This document shows positions 1 through 5,646 of a stretch of DNA of 5,750 nucleotides, one piece after another (the first letter of the stretch is position 1; each line of letters opens with the position of its first letter). Both the position numbers and the translations under genes were made by a program. The stretch spans positions 1-5,750 of the forward strand of contig DASXIR010000286.1 of NCBI GenBank assembly GCA_036497895.1, in the 5' to 3' direction. This DNA comes from CAVQFC01 sp036497895. Its GTDB lineage: Bacteria; Acidobacteriota; Vicinamibacteria; Vicinamibacterales; CAVVIG01. The notes under the pieces are model-generated. The model had not been told where the DNA came from. It saw only the letters and a list, made by a program, of their open reading frames with translations, and did no database searches.

Positions 1-285
1 CAGCGGCTTGGTGCGATCGATCTCGCGCTGCTGCCAATCGGCGCCTACGAGCCGCGCTGGTTCATGCAGTCGGTCCACATGAACCCCGCCGAGGCGGTGC
101 AGGTGCATCTGGATGTCGCGGCGTCAGCGAGCATCGGGATGCACTTCGGGACGTTCCGGTTGACGAGTGAGGGAATCGACGAGCCGCTGATGGCGCTCGA
201 TGACGCGTGTCGCGCCAGGCAGGTTCTGCCGTCGAGTTTTCGGACCCTCGATTTCGGCGAGTCGACGCGGCTCGAGCGGCCGTGA
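1..285 (+). CDS. MBL-fold metallo-hydrolase, NAPE-PLD-like, C-terminal part (5' end outside window)
   Basis: The reading frame is open from base 1 to a TGA at 283-285 and gives the last 94 residues of a protein. Seen: the segment DLALLPIGAYEPRWFM (residues 7-22), then HMNPAEAVQ (26-34) and IGMHFGTFRLT (45-55). This order is characteristic of the C-terminal end of N-acyl-phosphatidylethanolamine phospholipase D-like and related beta-lactamase-superfamily zinc hydrolases. The His in HFGTF (residue 48) matches the last metal-binding His of that family; the HxHxDH motif would lie upstream of the window. Family members are usually 300-370 residues, so about two thirds is missing. The in vivo substrate cannot be told from this part: bacterial relatives may act on phospholipids or other esters. 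The gene converges on the next gene and the two are separated by a hairpin. Family call is firm, substrate is not. Confidence 0.88.
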   Translation, partial: QRLGAIDLALLPIGAYEPRWFMQSVHMNPAEAVQVHLDVAASASIGMHFGTFRLTSEGIDEPLMALDDACRARQVLPSSFRTLDFGESTRLERP

Positions 286-289
286 TGAT

Positions 290-323
290 CCCACCCGGCA
301 ACGTCGTTCGTTGCGCGGGTGGG
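290..323. terminator. Hairpin between convergent genes, probable bidirectional terminator
   Basis: CCCACCCG-GCAACG (290-303) pairs with CGTTGC-G-CGGGTGGG (309-323) around the loop TCGTT (304-308). This makes a 14-bp GC-rich stem with one bulged base. It sits 5 bases after the stop of the hydrolase gene and 13 bases beyond the stop of the opposite-strand gene, where a shared terminator is expected. There is no clear T-run on either strand, so it is not a textbook intrinsic terminator; it could instead protect 3' ends or limit read-through. Confidence 0.65.
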
Positions 324-336
324 GGCGGTGCGGTGC

Positions 337-942
337 CTACTTCATTGATTCGCCGGCAAACGCGTCACAAGACACGGCCGGATTCCAGTTGGTGAAGGTG
401 CCGTTGGGGTTGTCCTTCCACGCCCAGACGTGCAGCGTGTAGAACGCGGCGAGTCCGAAGCGATTCGGGGCGTCGAAAAGATGAAACAGCTGACCCATGA
501 GTTCGGGCGCAGTCGAGTGGGTCAGGTTCCAGGTGGCCGCGTCCACGAGGTAGTCGGCGCCGGTCAGGCGCAGACGGCCGTTCGGCTGCGGCTCGTAGAG
601 AATGATCTCGGGATGGTTGACGTCGATCTCGCCATCCCCGACCAGCGGCCCGTTCACAAAGTGCATGCCCATCGCACCAAGATCGGATCCGCTCACGCAG
701 CCGAATGCCAGCGCGTAGCCTTCAGCCTCAGCGGCCCTGACGTCCTGAAATCGCGCAGTGGCCTGCCGCACTGCGGTCACGAGCGCGCTCACCTGGCTCT
801 TCTGAGCGGAGGTCATCGGTTGCGCCGGCGCCGCCCCGTGCATGTGATCGTCCTGCGCCAGTGCCGCTGACGGCAGCGCCCCCATCAGCACCAGCACGCC
901 GACCGAGTACCGAAACTGTCTTGCGAATCGTGCGACTTTCAT
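337..942 (-). CDS. Secreted conserved protein of unknown function
   Basis: 201 residues from the ATG at 942-940. This start is chosen over the longer frame beginning at 1107 because GAGG (951-954, minus strand) lies 8 bases upstream and because it begins directly with a signal peptide. Seen: basic n-region MKVARFARQFR, a hydrophobic core (14-23) and a signal peptidase I site ALA-Q after residue 29. A short His-rich stretch (DDHMHG, 31-36) and a helical segment (about 43-75) follow. A conserved-looking core contains GCVSG (81-85), MGMHFVN (91-97), HPEIILYEP (110-118), a PNRFGL segment (159-164) and the C-terminal HVWAWKDNPNGTF plus NWNPAVSC. I recognise this pattern from unnamed exported proteins of soil bacteria but know of no assigned function. 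Cys82 and Cys192 could form a disulfide after export. The several His residues might bind a metal, but this is speculation. It is divergent from the sigma gene and appears to be a monocistronic unit. Confidence 0.85.
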   Translation of the reverse strand: MKVARFARQFRYSVGVLVLMGALPSAALAQDDHMHGAAPAQPMTSAQKSQVSALVTAVRQATARFQDVRAAEAEGYALAFGCVSGSDLGAMGMHFVNGPLVGDGEIDVNHPEIILYEPQPNGRLRLTGADYLVDAATWNLTHSTAPELMGQLFHLFDAPNRFGLAAFYTLHVWAWKDNPNGTFTNWNPAVSCDAFAGESMK

Positions 943-968
943 CGTAGGAACCTCACAAACGGAAACAC

Positions 969-998
969 ATTGAAATGGTGGAAGGGTGCCGGTGTCAG
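969..998 (-). promoter_or_regulatory. Candidate sigma-70-type promoter of the secreted-protein gene
   Basis: On the minus strand, CTGACA (998-993, five of six matches to TTGACA) is followed after 18 bases by TTCAAT (974-969, four of six matches to TATAAT). Transcription would start near 962 and give a leader of about 20 bases holding the GAGG ribosome site. An 8-bp palindrome GATGCATC (998-1005) touches the -35 box and could bind a regulator. Prediction from sequence only. Confidence 0.4.
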
Positions 999-1150
999 AT
1001 GCATCGACGCCCTCGGTTGGTGGCAAGCCGCAGCTCGCAGCGCGGTCCACATCACCATAGGCGCGAGCGGCGGAATGCTTTCGACGCGCAATGGCGGGGT
1101 GGCCCACCGTCCATTTGAGCTGCCCGAGCGCCGCTGTAATTTTCCCCAGA

Positions 1151-1172
1151 CGAGACTGATCAGGACGTCTCG
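1151..1172. promoter_or_regulatory. Inverted repeat upstream of the sigma gene, possible operator
   Basis: CGAGAC (1151-1156) and GTCTCG (1167-1172) form a perfect 6-bp inverted repeat with a 10-base spacer that contains TGATCA. It ends 24 bases before the sigma gene start and just upstream of a weak -10-like TAGACT (1180-1185). A repeat of this size can occur by chance in a gap this long, so it is only a candidate. Apart from this and the leftward promoter, I see nothing else in the 254-base divergent gap (943-1196); the small open frames across it look non-coding. Confidence 0.25.
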
Positions 1173-1196
1173 ATACGGGTAGACTCTAGGGAACAG

Positions 1197-1769
1197 ATGG
1201 GCATCGACAGCGGCTTGCGCGCCGCGCGGAACGAGCGGTGGAACCTCACCGCCGACGCCTTCGATCAACTACTCAACGCACTGGATCCGAATCGCGAGCG
1301 TGCGGCTGTCGCGTACGAACAGCTGCACCATCGCATCATCGGGCTGTTGCGCTGGTGGGGTGCGTCAGCGGCTGAACAGTTGGCCGATGCCACGCTCGAT
1401 CGGGTCGCCCGAAAATTGAACGACGGCACCAGGATCCCGGCCGGCTCGCTCGGCGCGTATGTGCGCGGCGTCGCGCGGCTGGTGTTCTACGAGTCGAGCC
1501 GCGAGCGTCTGTCGCCACTGACAGGCCGAGAGGCTGCGCCAGTCGCCGCAGGGGACAGCGACCGCGCTGGAGAGTGCCTCGATCGCTGCCTCGCGACCTG
1601 GGATCCTGGCGATCGCGATCTGCTTCTTCGGTACTACGGCGCGGGAAAGGCCGCGGATGTCCGTAAACAGATGGCGGACCAACTCGGCATTTCGATGACG
1701 GCCCTCCGCATCCGCACGCACCGGCTGCGCGTCCGAGTCGAGAGCTGCGTCGCCGGATGCTTGGAATGA
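1197..1769 (+). CDS. Sigma-70-family (ECF-type) RNA polymerase sigma factor
   Basis: 190 residues, within the usual range for an ECF-type factor. Seen: AFDQLLNALDPNRERAAVAY (21-40) and a helical block with AEQLADATLDRVARKL (59-74) and LGAYVRGVARLVFYE (85-99). These correspond to sigma region 2, which binds the polymerase core and the -10 element. A variable linker follows, then CLDRCLATWDPGDRDLLLRYY (127-147) and a helix-turn-helix QMADQLGISMTALRIRTHRL (158-177) matching region 4, which reads the -35 element. The pattern fits a lineage of small sigma factors common in Acidobacteriota that stand upstream of a one-pass membrane protein. The ATG has AGGGA (1188-1192) 4 bases upstream, a slightly short spacing; no better start is visible. 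The gene leads the cluster with the membrane protein and the TPR-CHAT gene, and likely directs their transcription. Region 2 is divergent from textbook ECF factors, so the exact ECF group is not assigned. Confidence 0.85.
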   Translation: MGIDSGLRAARNERWNLTADAFDQLLNALDPNRERAAVAYEQLHHRIIGLLRWWGASAAEQLADATLDRVARKLNDGTRIPAGSLGAYVRGVARLVFYESSRERLSPLTGREAAPVAAGDSDRAGECLDRCLATWDPGDRDLLLRYYGAGKAADVRKQMADQLGISMTALRIRTHRLRVRVESCVAGCLE

Positions 1770-1774
1770 CAATT

Positions 1775-1805
1775 CTGAAACGTTCCGGGCGGCCGAAACA
1801 TCCCT
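1775..1805 (+). repeat. Leader element, copy A (shared with 5585-5615)
   Basis: A 31-base element beginning 5 bases after the sigma gene stop. It matches 5585-5615 at 25 of 31 positions with no gaps. Conserved blocks are CTGAAACGTT, CGG, CCG and ACATCCCT; the differences fall mainly between blocks. Inside it, GTTCCGG (1782-1788) and CCGAAAC (1793-1799) pair at six of seven positions around GCGG. It could be an ECF-type promoter (TGAAAC as a -35 box), an operator, or an RNA hairpin in the leader of the membrane-protein gene. Confidence 0.6.
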
Positions 1806-1815
1806 CTCCGGAGGG
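1802..1815 (+). promoter_or_regulatory. Ribosome-binding site of the membrane-protein gene inside a small hairpin
   Basis: GGAGGG (1810-1815) is a near-ideal Shine-Dalgarno sequence 7 bases before a TTG at 1823, and it decides the start chosen for that gene. CCCTC (1802-1806) pairs fully with GAGGG (1811-1815) around TCCG, a UNCG-type tetraloop closed by C-G. In the RNA this would hide the ribosome site. Translating ribosomes finishing the sigma gene, or a binding factor, could open it. Confidence 0.5.
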
Positions 1816-1822
1816 TCAAGGC

Positions 1823-2560
1823 TTGAACGCGGCCGATCTACGGACATACTTGTTAGGGCAGTCGACGGAGGCACAGGCCGAGCGCGTCGAAATCCGGGCT
1901 CTCGATGACGAGGAGTTTTACGTCACGCTGCAGAGCTTTGAAGACGACCTCTTCGACGAGTACGCCCGCGGCACTATGCCTGATGTGGACCGGAAACCTT
2001 TCCTCGCACGGTACAGCGGTGAGCGACACCGCCTTGTCGTGGCCCGCGCGCTGACGGCGCGGGTTGAATCGCCATCGGGCACGTCCAAGTACTGGATGCT
2101 TGCCGCCGCCGCGGTCGTGCTGACAGCCGTCGGCGCAACCGTGGCGATCCGAACGAAATCGGCGTCGCCAACCCCAGCTGCGTCCGTCGCGGCCTCCGCA
2201 CCAGCGACCCCTCCGGCGTCCGCTCCGGCGGCATTGCTGCTGACCCTGGGAACATCCCGATCAGCCGCGGCGGTTCCCGAAGTCCGGCTGCCTTCGTCTT
2301 CGTCTTCGTTGCGGCTTCGCGTCCGCCTCGACCCCGCCGATACGTTCGACAGCTATGCCATGGAACTTCGCTCTGGCCAGGGCGACCTGGTCTGGCGTGC
2401 CGATGCGCTGAAGGCGACCGTGGAAGGCGGCGATCGACTGGTCATCGGTGACATCCCCGCAAGAACCCTGACCGCCACCTCGTACGAACTGAGCGTCACT
2501 GGATCGTCGGCGGCGAATCGACCCGAGGTGCTCGGCTTTGCCGCTATGAGCATCCGGTGA
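1823..2560 (+). CDS. One-pass membrane protein with anti-sigma-like N-terminal region
   Basis: 245 residues from TTG 1823. Residues 1-75 (DLRTYLLGQ, then FEDDLFDEYARGTM and FLARYSGERH) resemble the acidic helical N-terminus of small anti-sigma-like proteins that follow sigma genes in Acidobacteriota; no zinc-binding HxxxCxxC is present. One membrane segment (about 92-110, WMLAAAAVVLTAVGATVAI) is followed by a Pro/Ala/Ser-rich linker (112-140) and a beta-rich C-terminal domain (about 158-245), presumably periplasmic. Inferred role: hold the sigma factor at the membrane and respond to an outside signal. Start choice: ATG 1757 and ATG 1766 (the latter overlapping the sigma stop as ATGA) are in frame. 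TTG 1823 is preferred because it has GGAGGG at ideal spacing, begins just before the conserved-looking DLRTYLLG, and because 1770-1822 has low third-position GC (9 of 18 codons) and holds an element repeated in another intergenic leader. The anti-sigma role is unproven. Confidence 0.72.
   Translation: MNAADLRTYLLGQSTEAQAERVEIRALDDEEFYVTLQSFEDDLFDEYARGTMPDVDRKPFLARYSGERHRLVVARALTARVESPSGTSKYWMLAAAAVVLTAVGATVAIRTKSASPTPAASVAASAPATPPASAPAALLLTLGTSRSAAAVPEVRLPSSSSSLRLRVRLDPADTFDSYAMELRSGQGDLVWRADALKATVEGGDRLVIGDIPARTLTATSYELSVTGSSAANRPEVLGFAAMSIR
2292..2309 (+). repeat. Short tandem repeat, CTTCGT x3
   Basis: Three exact copies of the hexamer CTTCGT inside the membrane-protein gene encode most of a five-serine run at the entry to the C-terminal domain. 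A slip of one unit would add or remove two residues without shifting the frame. Probably a low-complexity linker. Confidence 0.6.
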
Positions 2561-5196
2561 TCGGCGCGCTGCTCGCGCTGGCGCTGGCCGCGGCGCCGAC
2601 ACCGCGCGCGCTGGTCCCGAATGTACCGATCAGCGGCACCCTGGTTGACCACCAAGCCGCTTTCTTCGTCGTTGACGTCCCTGCCGACACCGCCGCGCGA
2701 ATCATCGTCCGCCAGCACGGCCTCGACATCACGCTGACGCTGCGTCCCGACGGCGCTGAACTGATCCACGGGTTCGACCTGCACGCGGGCGTGGCCGGCG
2801 AGGAGCGTGCCTTCGCCGCGATCGCGCCGACGCCGGCACGGTGGAACGTGAAGGTTTCTGCCTCGCTGCCGCACCCCTCGAACGGAACGTTCGAAATCGT
2901 TCTCGACCTCACGCCGGCCGACGAGGACGCGCGCGCAAGGGCCGCTGCGTACAGCCGGTTTCAACTCGCATCCGACGAGTCCTGGATCGGAAACGCGGAC
3001 GGGTTCACCCGCGCCCAGGCCGACTACGCGGCTGCCGGAGACGAGGCGACCGCCGCCGGCGAGCCGGGGCTGGCCGCCGAAGCCGTGTTTCAGCGCGGCC
3101 GCGTGCAGGACAACCTCGGCGATGTGCCGAGCGCGATCGAATCGCAGCATCGCGCGCTGGTCATGTTTCGCGCGGTCGGTGACCGCGAACGCGAAGCCCG
3201 CGTTCTCGATCGCCTCGGCAATCTGTCGCGGAAGATGGGTGAGGTCGGCGACGCCGAGCGGTTTTTCGGCGAGGCGCTGCCGCTGGCGCAAGAGGTCAAC
3301 GACCCGGTCACCTCCGCCGACATCCTGAACAATTCCGGTCTGCTGCTGTCGAGTGTCGGCCGCCTCGAGGAAGCCATTCAGCAGATGCAGGCGGCGATTC
3401 CGCTGGCCCGAGAGGTGGACTCGGCCAATGTCGAAGGTGCGCTGACGCTGAATATCGGCGATGCCTATTTCCAGCTCGGCATGAACGATCAGGCGATCGA
3501 GGCCTATCAGCATTCGTTCGAGATCGTCAGCCGTATGGATTTACCAAGGCGCAGCGCCAGACCGCAGGCGGCTCTGGCGGAGGCGTACTTCGTGAACGGC
3601 AACCGCGCCGCCGCCGATCAGGCGATCAGCCGCGCGCTCGCTCTGTACGAGAAGTCCGGCGATCGGGCTGGCATGGCCGAGGCGCAGGCGCTGCGCGGGC
3701 GGCTGCTGTACGCCAGCGGCGAGACCGATCGCGCGATCGAATTGTTCGGCCGGGCGCTGCCGGTTCTGCACGAGGTGCGCAACCGGCTCGCCGAGGCCGG
3801 AATCCTCACCGAGTGGGCTGCGGTCGAAGTCGAGCGCGATCGCGTCGATGCCGCACTGCTCAAGGTTGACGAAGCGGTGCGACTGAGCCGGCAAATCGGC
3901 AGTCCGGCGGCAGAGCGACAGGCGCTCTACGTCCGGGCGCGGGCCCTGCAGAAGCAGAACCGCCTCGGCGAGGCGCTCGCGTCGATTGCGGCGGTGACGT
4001 CCAGCGTGGAGACGGCGCGCAACGCGATTCAACGCAGCGAACTGCGGACCTCGTACGTGGCCACTGTGCGCGCGTATTTCGACCTCCAGATCGATTTGCT
4101 CCAGCAGCGAGGCGAAACGGCCGCGGCGTTCGAGACCAGCGAGCGCGCCCGTGCGCGGACCCTGCTCGACGGCCTCGCGGAGTCGGCGGCGAAGATCCGG
4201 AAAGGCGTCGATCCCGAACTGCTGGCCGAGCAGCGGACCGTTCAGGCACAGCTGAACGCGAGGGAGAACTACCGCGTCCAGGTCGCCCAGCGCGACGGCG
4301 AATCCAGTTCGCGCGCTATCGCGGTCGGGCACGACGTCGCGCGGTTGCTGGACGAGTTCAACGGAATCCGTGCCAGGATCCGCAGCCGCAGTCCGGCCTA
4401 CTCCCAGCTGCAGACACCCGAACCGACCAGCCTGGAGCGGGTTCAGAGCACGCTGCTCGACGCCGGCAGCGTGCTGGTCGAATATCACCTGGGAACGCCG
4501 CGCAGCTACGCGTGGGTGGTCGATCGAACCTCGATTACCGTCCACCAACTTCCGAGCGCCGAAAAGATCGACGACCTGGCGCGCACGTATCACACCCAGC
4601 TGAGCGCGGACCTCACGCCGCTCTCCGCGGCTGAACGAGCCAGGCGGAGCGCACGCGTCGATGGGCTGGGGCAGAGGCTGGCCACGCTCGTCTGGAAACC
4701 GATCGAGTCGCGCGTCGCGGCCCGCCGCGTGCTGATCGTCGGCGACGGTGTGCTGCAGTACGTTCCGTTTGCCGCACTCCCGCGCTCGACCGGCGAACCG
4801 CTGATCGTTCACAACGAAGTGGTGTATCTGCCGTCAGCGTCGGTGCTGGAATCAATCCGTCAGCACAGCCGCCCGATCGAGGCCAATCCGACCGTCGCGG
4901 TGTTCGCGGATCCGGTGTTTTCGAAAAACGATCCGCGGCTGACCGCCCAACGGGAAGCGTCGGCGCCGGCGCAGACCCGTGCTTCCGACGGACAGCTCTA
5001 TGGGCGGCTGCGGTTTTCGCGCGAAGAAGCGCAGGCGATCGACGCCGTGGCGCCGCACGCATTCGCGGCGCTCGACTTCGCGGCCGCCAAGCAGACCCTG
5101 ATGACCCGCGATCTGCGCAAGTACCGGATCCTCCACTTCGCCACGCACGGTTCCCTGAACGCCGAGCGGCCAGAATTATCGGGGCTGGTGCTGTAG
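2557..5196 (+). CDS. TPR-CHAT protease-like protein, cut by in-frame TAG before the catalytic Cys
   Basis: 879 residues from GTG 2557, which overlaps the upstream TGA as GTGA, so translation is probably coupled; no clear ribosome site is visible and no other start codon lies nearby in frame. Seen: a hydrophobic N-terminus (2-13) that may be a signal peptide but lacks basic residues; a beta-rich PPC-like domain (about 20-118); eight TPR-type helical pairs spaced 40 residues apart (starting near 174, 214, 254, 294, 334, 374, 414, 452); a helical linker with AFETSERARARTLLDGLAES (524-543); a coiled-coil-like segment (550-612); then the CHAT domain from about 625, with GDGVLQYVPFAALP (729-742) and HFATHG (860-865, catalytic His864). 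CHAT domains are caspase/separase-like cysteine proteases; TPRs bind partner proteins. The TAG ends the protein after SGLVL, where relatives continue with Ser, so the Cys half is lost unless TAG is read through. Family call is firm; activity of this product is doubtful. Confidence 0.9.
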   Translation: MIGALLALALAAAPTPRALVPNVPISGTLVDHQAAFFVVDVPADTAARIIVRQHGLDITLTLRPDGAELIHGFDLHAGVAGEERAFAAIAPTPARWNVKVSASLPHPSNGTFEIVLDLTPADEDARARAAAYSRFQLASDESWIGNADGFTRAQADYAAAGDEATAAGEPGLAAEAVFQRGRVQDNLGDVPSAIESQHRALVMFRAVGDREREARVLDRLGNLSRKMGEVGDAERFFGEALPLAQEVNDPVTSADILNNSGLLLSSVGRLEEAIQQMQAAIPLAREVDSANVEGALTLNIGDAYFQLGMNDQAIEAYQHSFEIVSRMDLPRRSARPQAALAEAYFVNGNRAAADQAISRALALYEKSGDRAGMAEAQALRGRLLYASGETDRAIELFGRALPVLHEVRNRLAEAGILTEWAAVEVERDRVDAALLKVDEAVRLSRQIGSPAAERQALYVRARALQKQNRLGEALASIAAVTSSVETARNAIQRSELRTSYVATVRAYFDLQIDLLQQRGETAAAFETSERARARTLLDGLAESAAKIRKGVDPELLAEQRTVQAQLNARENYRVQVAQRDGESSSRAIAVGHDVARLLDEFNGIRARIRSRSPAYSQLQTPEPTSLERVQSTLLDAGSVLVEYHLGTPRSYAWVVDRTSITVHQLPSAEKIDDLARTYHTQLSADLTPLSAAERARRSARVDGLGQRLATLVWKPIESRVAARRVLIVGDGVLQYVPFAALPRSTGEPLIVHNEVVYLPSASVLESIRQHSRPIEANPTVAVFADPVFSKNDPRLTAQREASAPAQTRASDGQLYGRLRFSREEAQAIDAVAPHAFAALDFAAAKQTLMTRDLRKYRILHFATHGSLNAERPELSGLVL
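5194..5196 (+). other. In-frame amber codon inside the CHAT domain
   Basis: Codon 880 of the TPR-CHAT frame is TAG. Upstream and downstream residues join in the same frame into a standard CHAT sequence (SGLVL-x-LYDANGRP), with no shift or missing residues. The expected residue is Ser, and TCG to TAG is a single-base change. No second disabling change was seen in the frame. Confidence 0.9.
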
Positions 5197-5571
5197 CTCT
5201 ACGACGCGAACGGCAGGCCGACTGACGGATTCCTCCGGCTGCACGAGATCTACAACCTCGATTTGGACGCCCAGCTGGTGGTGCTCAGCGCCTGCCGCAC
5301 CGCCCTCGGACGCGAGGTCTACGGCGAGGGCCTGATCGGGCTGACCCGCGGGTTCATGTACGCCGGCGCTCCACGCGTCGTCTCGAGCGTCTGGAACGTA
5401 GACGATCGGGCCAGCGCGCAGCTGATGGCGCGTTTCTACGACGCGATGTTCGTCAAGCGGCTCGCACCTGCCAGCGCACTGCGTGACGCGCAACTTTCGC
5501 TGCTGCACCAGTCACGATGGGCCGATCCACACTACTGGGCCGCGTTCGGGCTGCAGGGAGAGTGGAAGTAA
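5197..5571 (+). pseudogene. C-terminal half of the CHAT domain after the in-frame stop
   Basis: 124 residues continuing the upstream frame to TAA 5569-5571. Seen, in full-length numbering: LVVLSACRTALG (907-918) with the catalytic Cys913 (TGC 5293-5295), GEGLIGLTRGFMYAGAPRVV (922 onward), SVWNVDDRAS, an AL-DAQL helix and the closing YWAAFGLQGEW. All are hallmarks of an intact CHAT C-terminus, so the sequence shows no decay beyond the TAG. It could be made by read-through (full product 1004 residues) or as a separate piece from TTG 5263 (102 residues). No good ribosome site precedes that TTG, and a piece lacking the catalytic His should not be a working protease alone. Whether this is a young pseudogene, a sequencing error or a programmed event cannot be settled from the sequence. 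Confidence 0.8.
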
Positions 5572-5584
5572 CACCGCCCGCGCC

Positions 5585-5615
5585 CTGAAACGTTTCGGCC
5601 TTCCGCGACATCCCT
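5585..5615 (+). repeat. Leader element, copy B (shared with 1775-1805)
   Basis: Second copy of the 31-base element, 13 bases after the CHAT frame ends and 31 bases before the next start codon. It has CTGAAACGTT, CGG, CCG and ACATCCCT in the same spacing as copy A. GTTTCGG (5592-5598) pairs with CCGCGAC (5603-5609) at five Watson-Crick positions plus one wobble, around a different four-base loop (CCTT). It also contains the 10-bp palindrome GAAACGTTTC (5587-5596). No terminator hairpin with a T-run is visible in this gap, so the element may act as a promoter, operator or leader hairpin for the downstream gene. Confidence 0.6.
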
Positions 5616-5646
5616 GCCGTTACCCGGATTGTCTCCAAGGAGCGGT

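Noticed and set aside
430..870. Plus-strand frame of 146 codons opposite the secreted-protein gene
   Set aside because: The minus strand carries a signal peptide, a ribosome site and conserved-looking motifs; the plus-strand frame has none.
943..1107. Upstream extension of the secreted protein to an ATG at 1107
   Set aside because: It would put 55 unlike residues before a complete signal peptide, and the internal ATG at 942 has a proper ribosome site.
970..1182. Small plus-strand frame of 70 codons in the divergent gap
   Set aside because: It has no ribosome site or recognisable motif and overlaps the predicted leftward promoter.
2353..4812. Two long open frames on the minus strand (2353-3513 and 3541-4812) opposite the TPR-CHAT gene
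   Set aside because: The plus-strand frame has clear TPR and CHAT motifs. The antisense frames are Arg-rich, low-complexity and match no family, as expected opposite a GC-rich gene.
5263..5571. The CHAT C-terminal piece as an independent gene from TTG 5263
   Set aside because: There is no ribosome site, the start falls inside a conserved domain, and the catalytic His would be missing; it is better seen as the remainder of the interrupted gene.
2557..5571. A CRISPR-linked TPR-CHAT (Csx29, type III-E) protein
   Set aside because: No repeat array or Cas gene is visible, and the N-terminal hydrophobic segment, PPC-like domain and sigma-factor context point to a different CHAT group.
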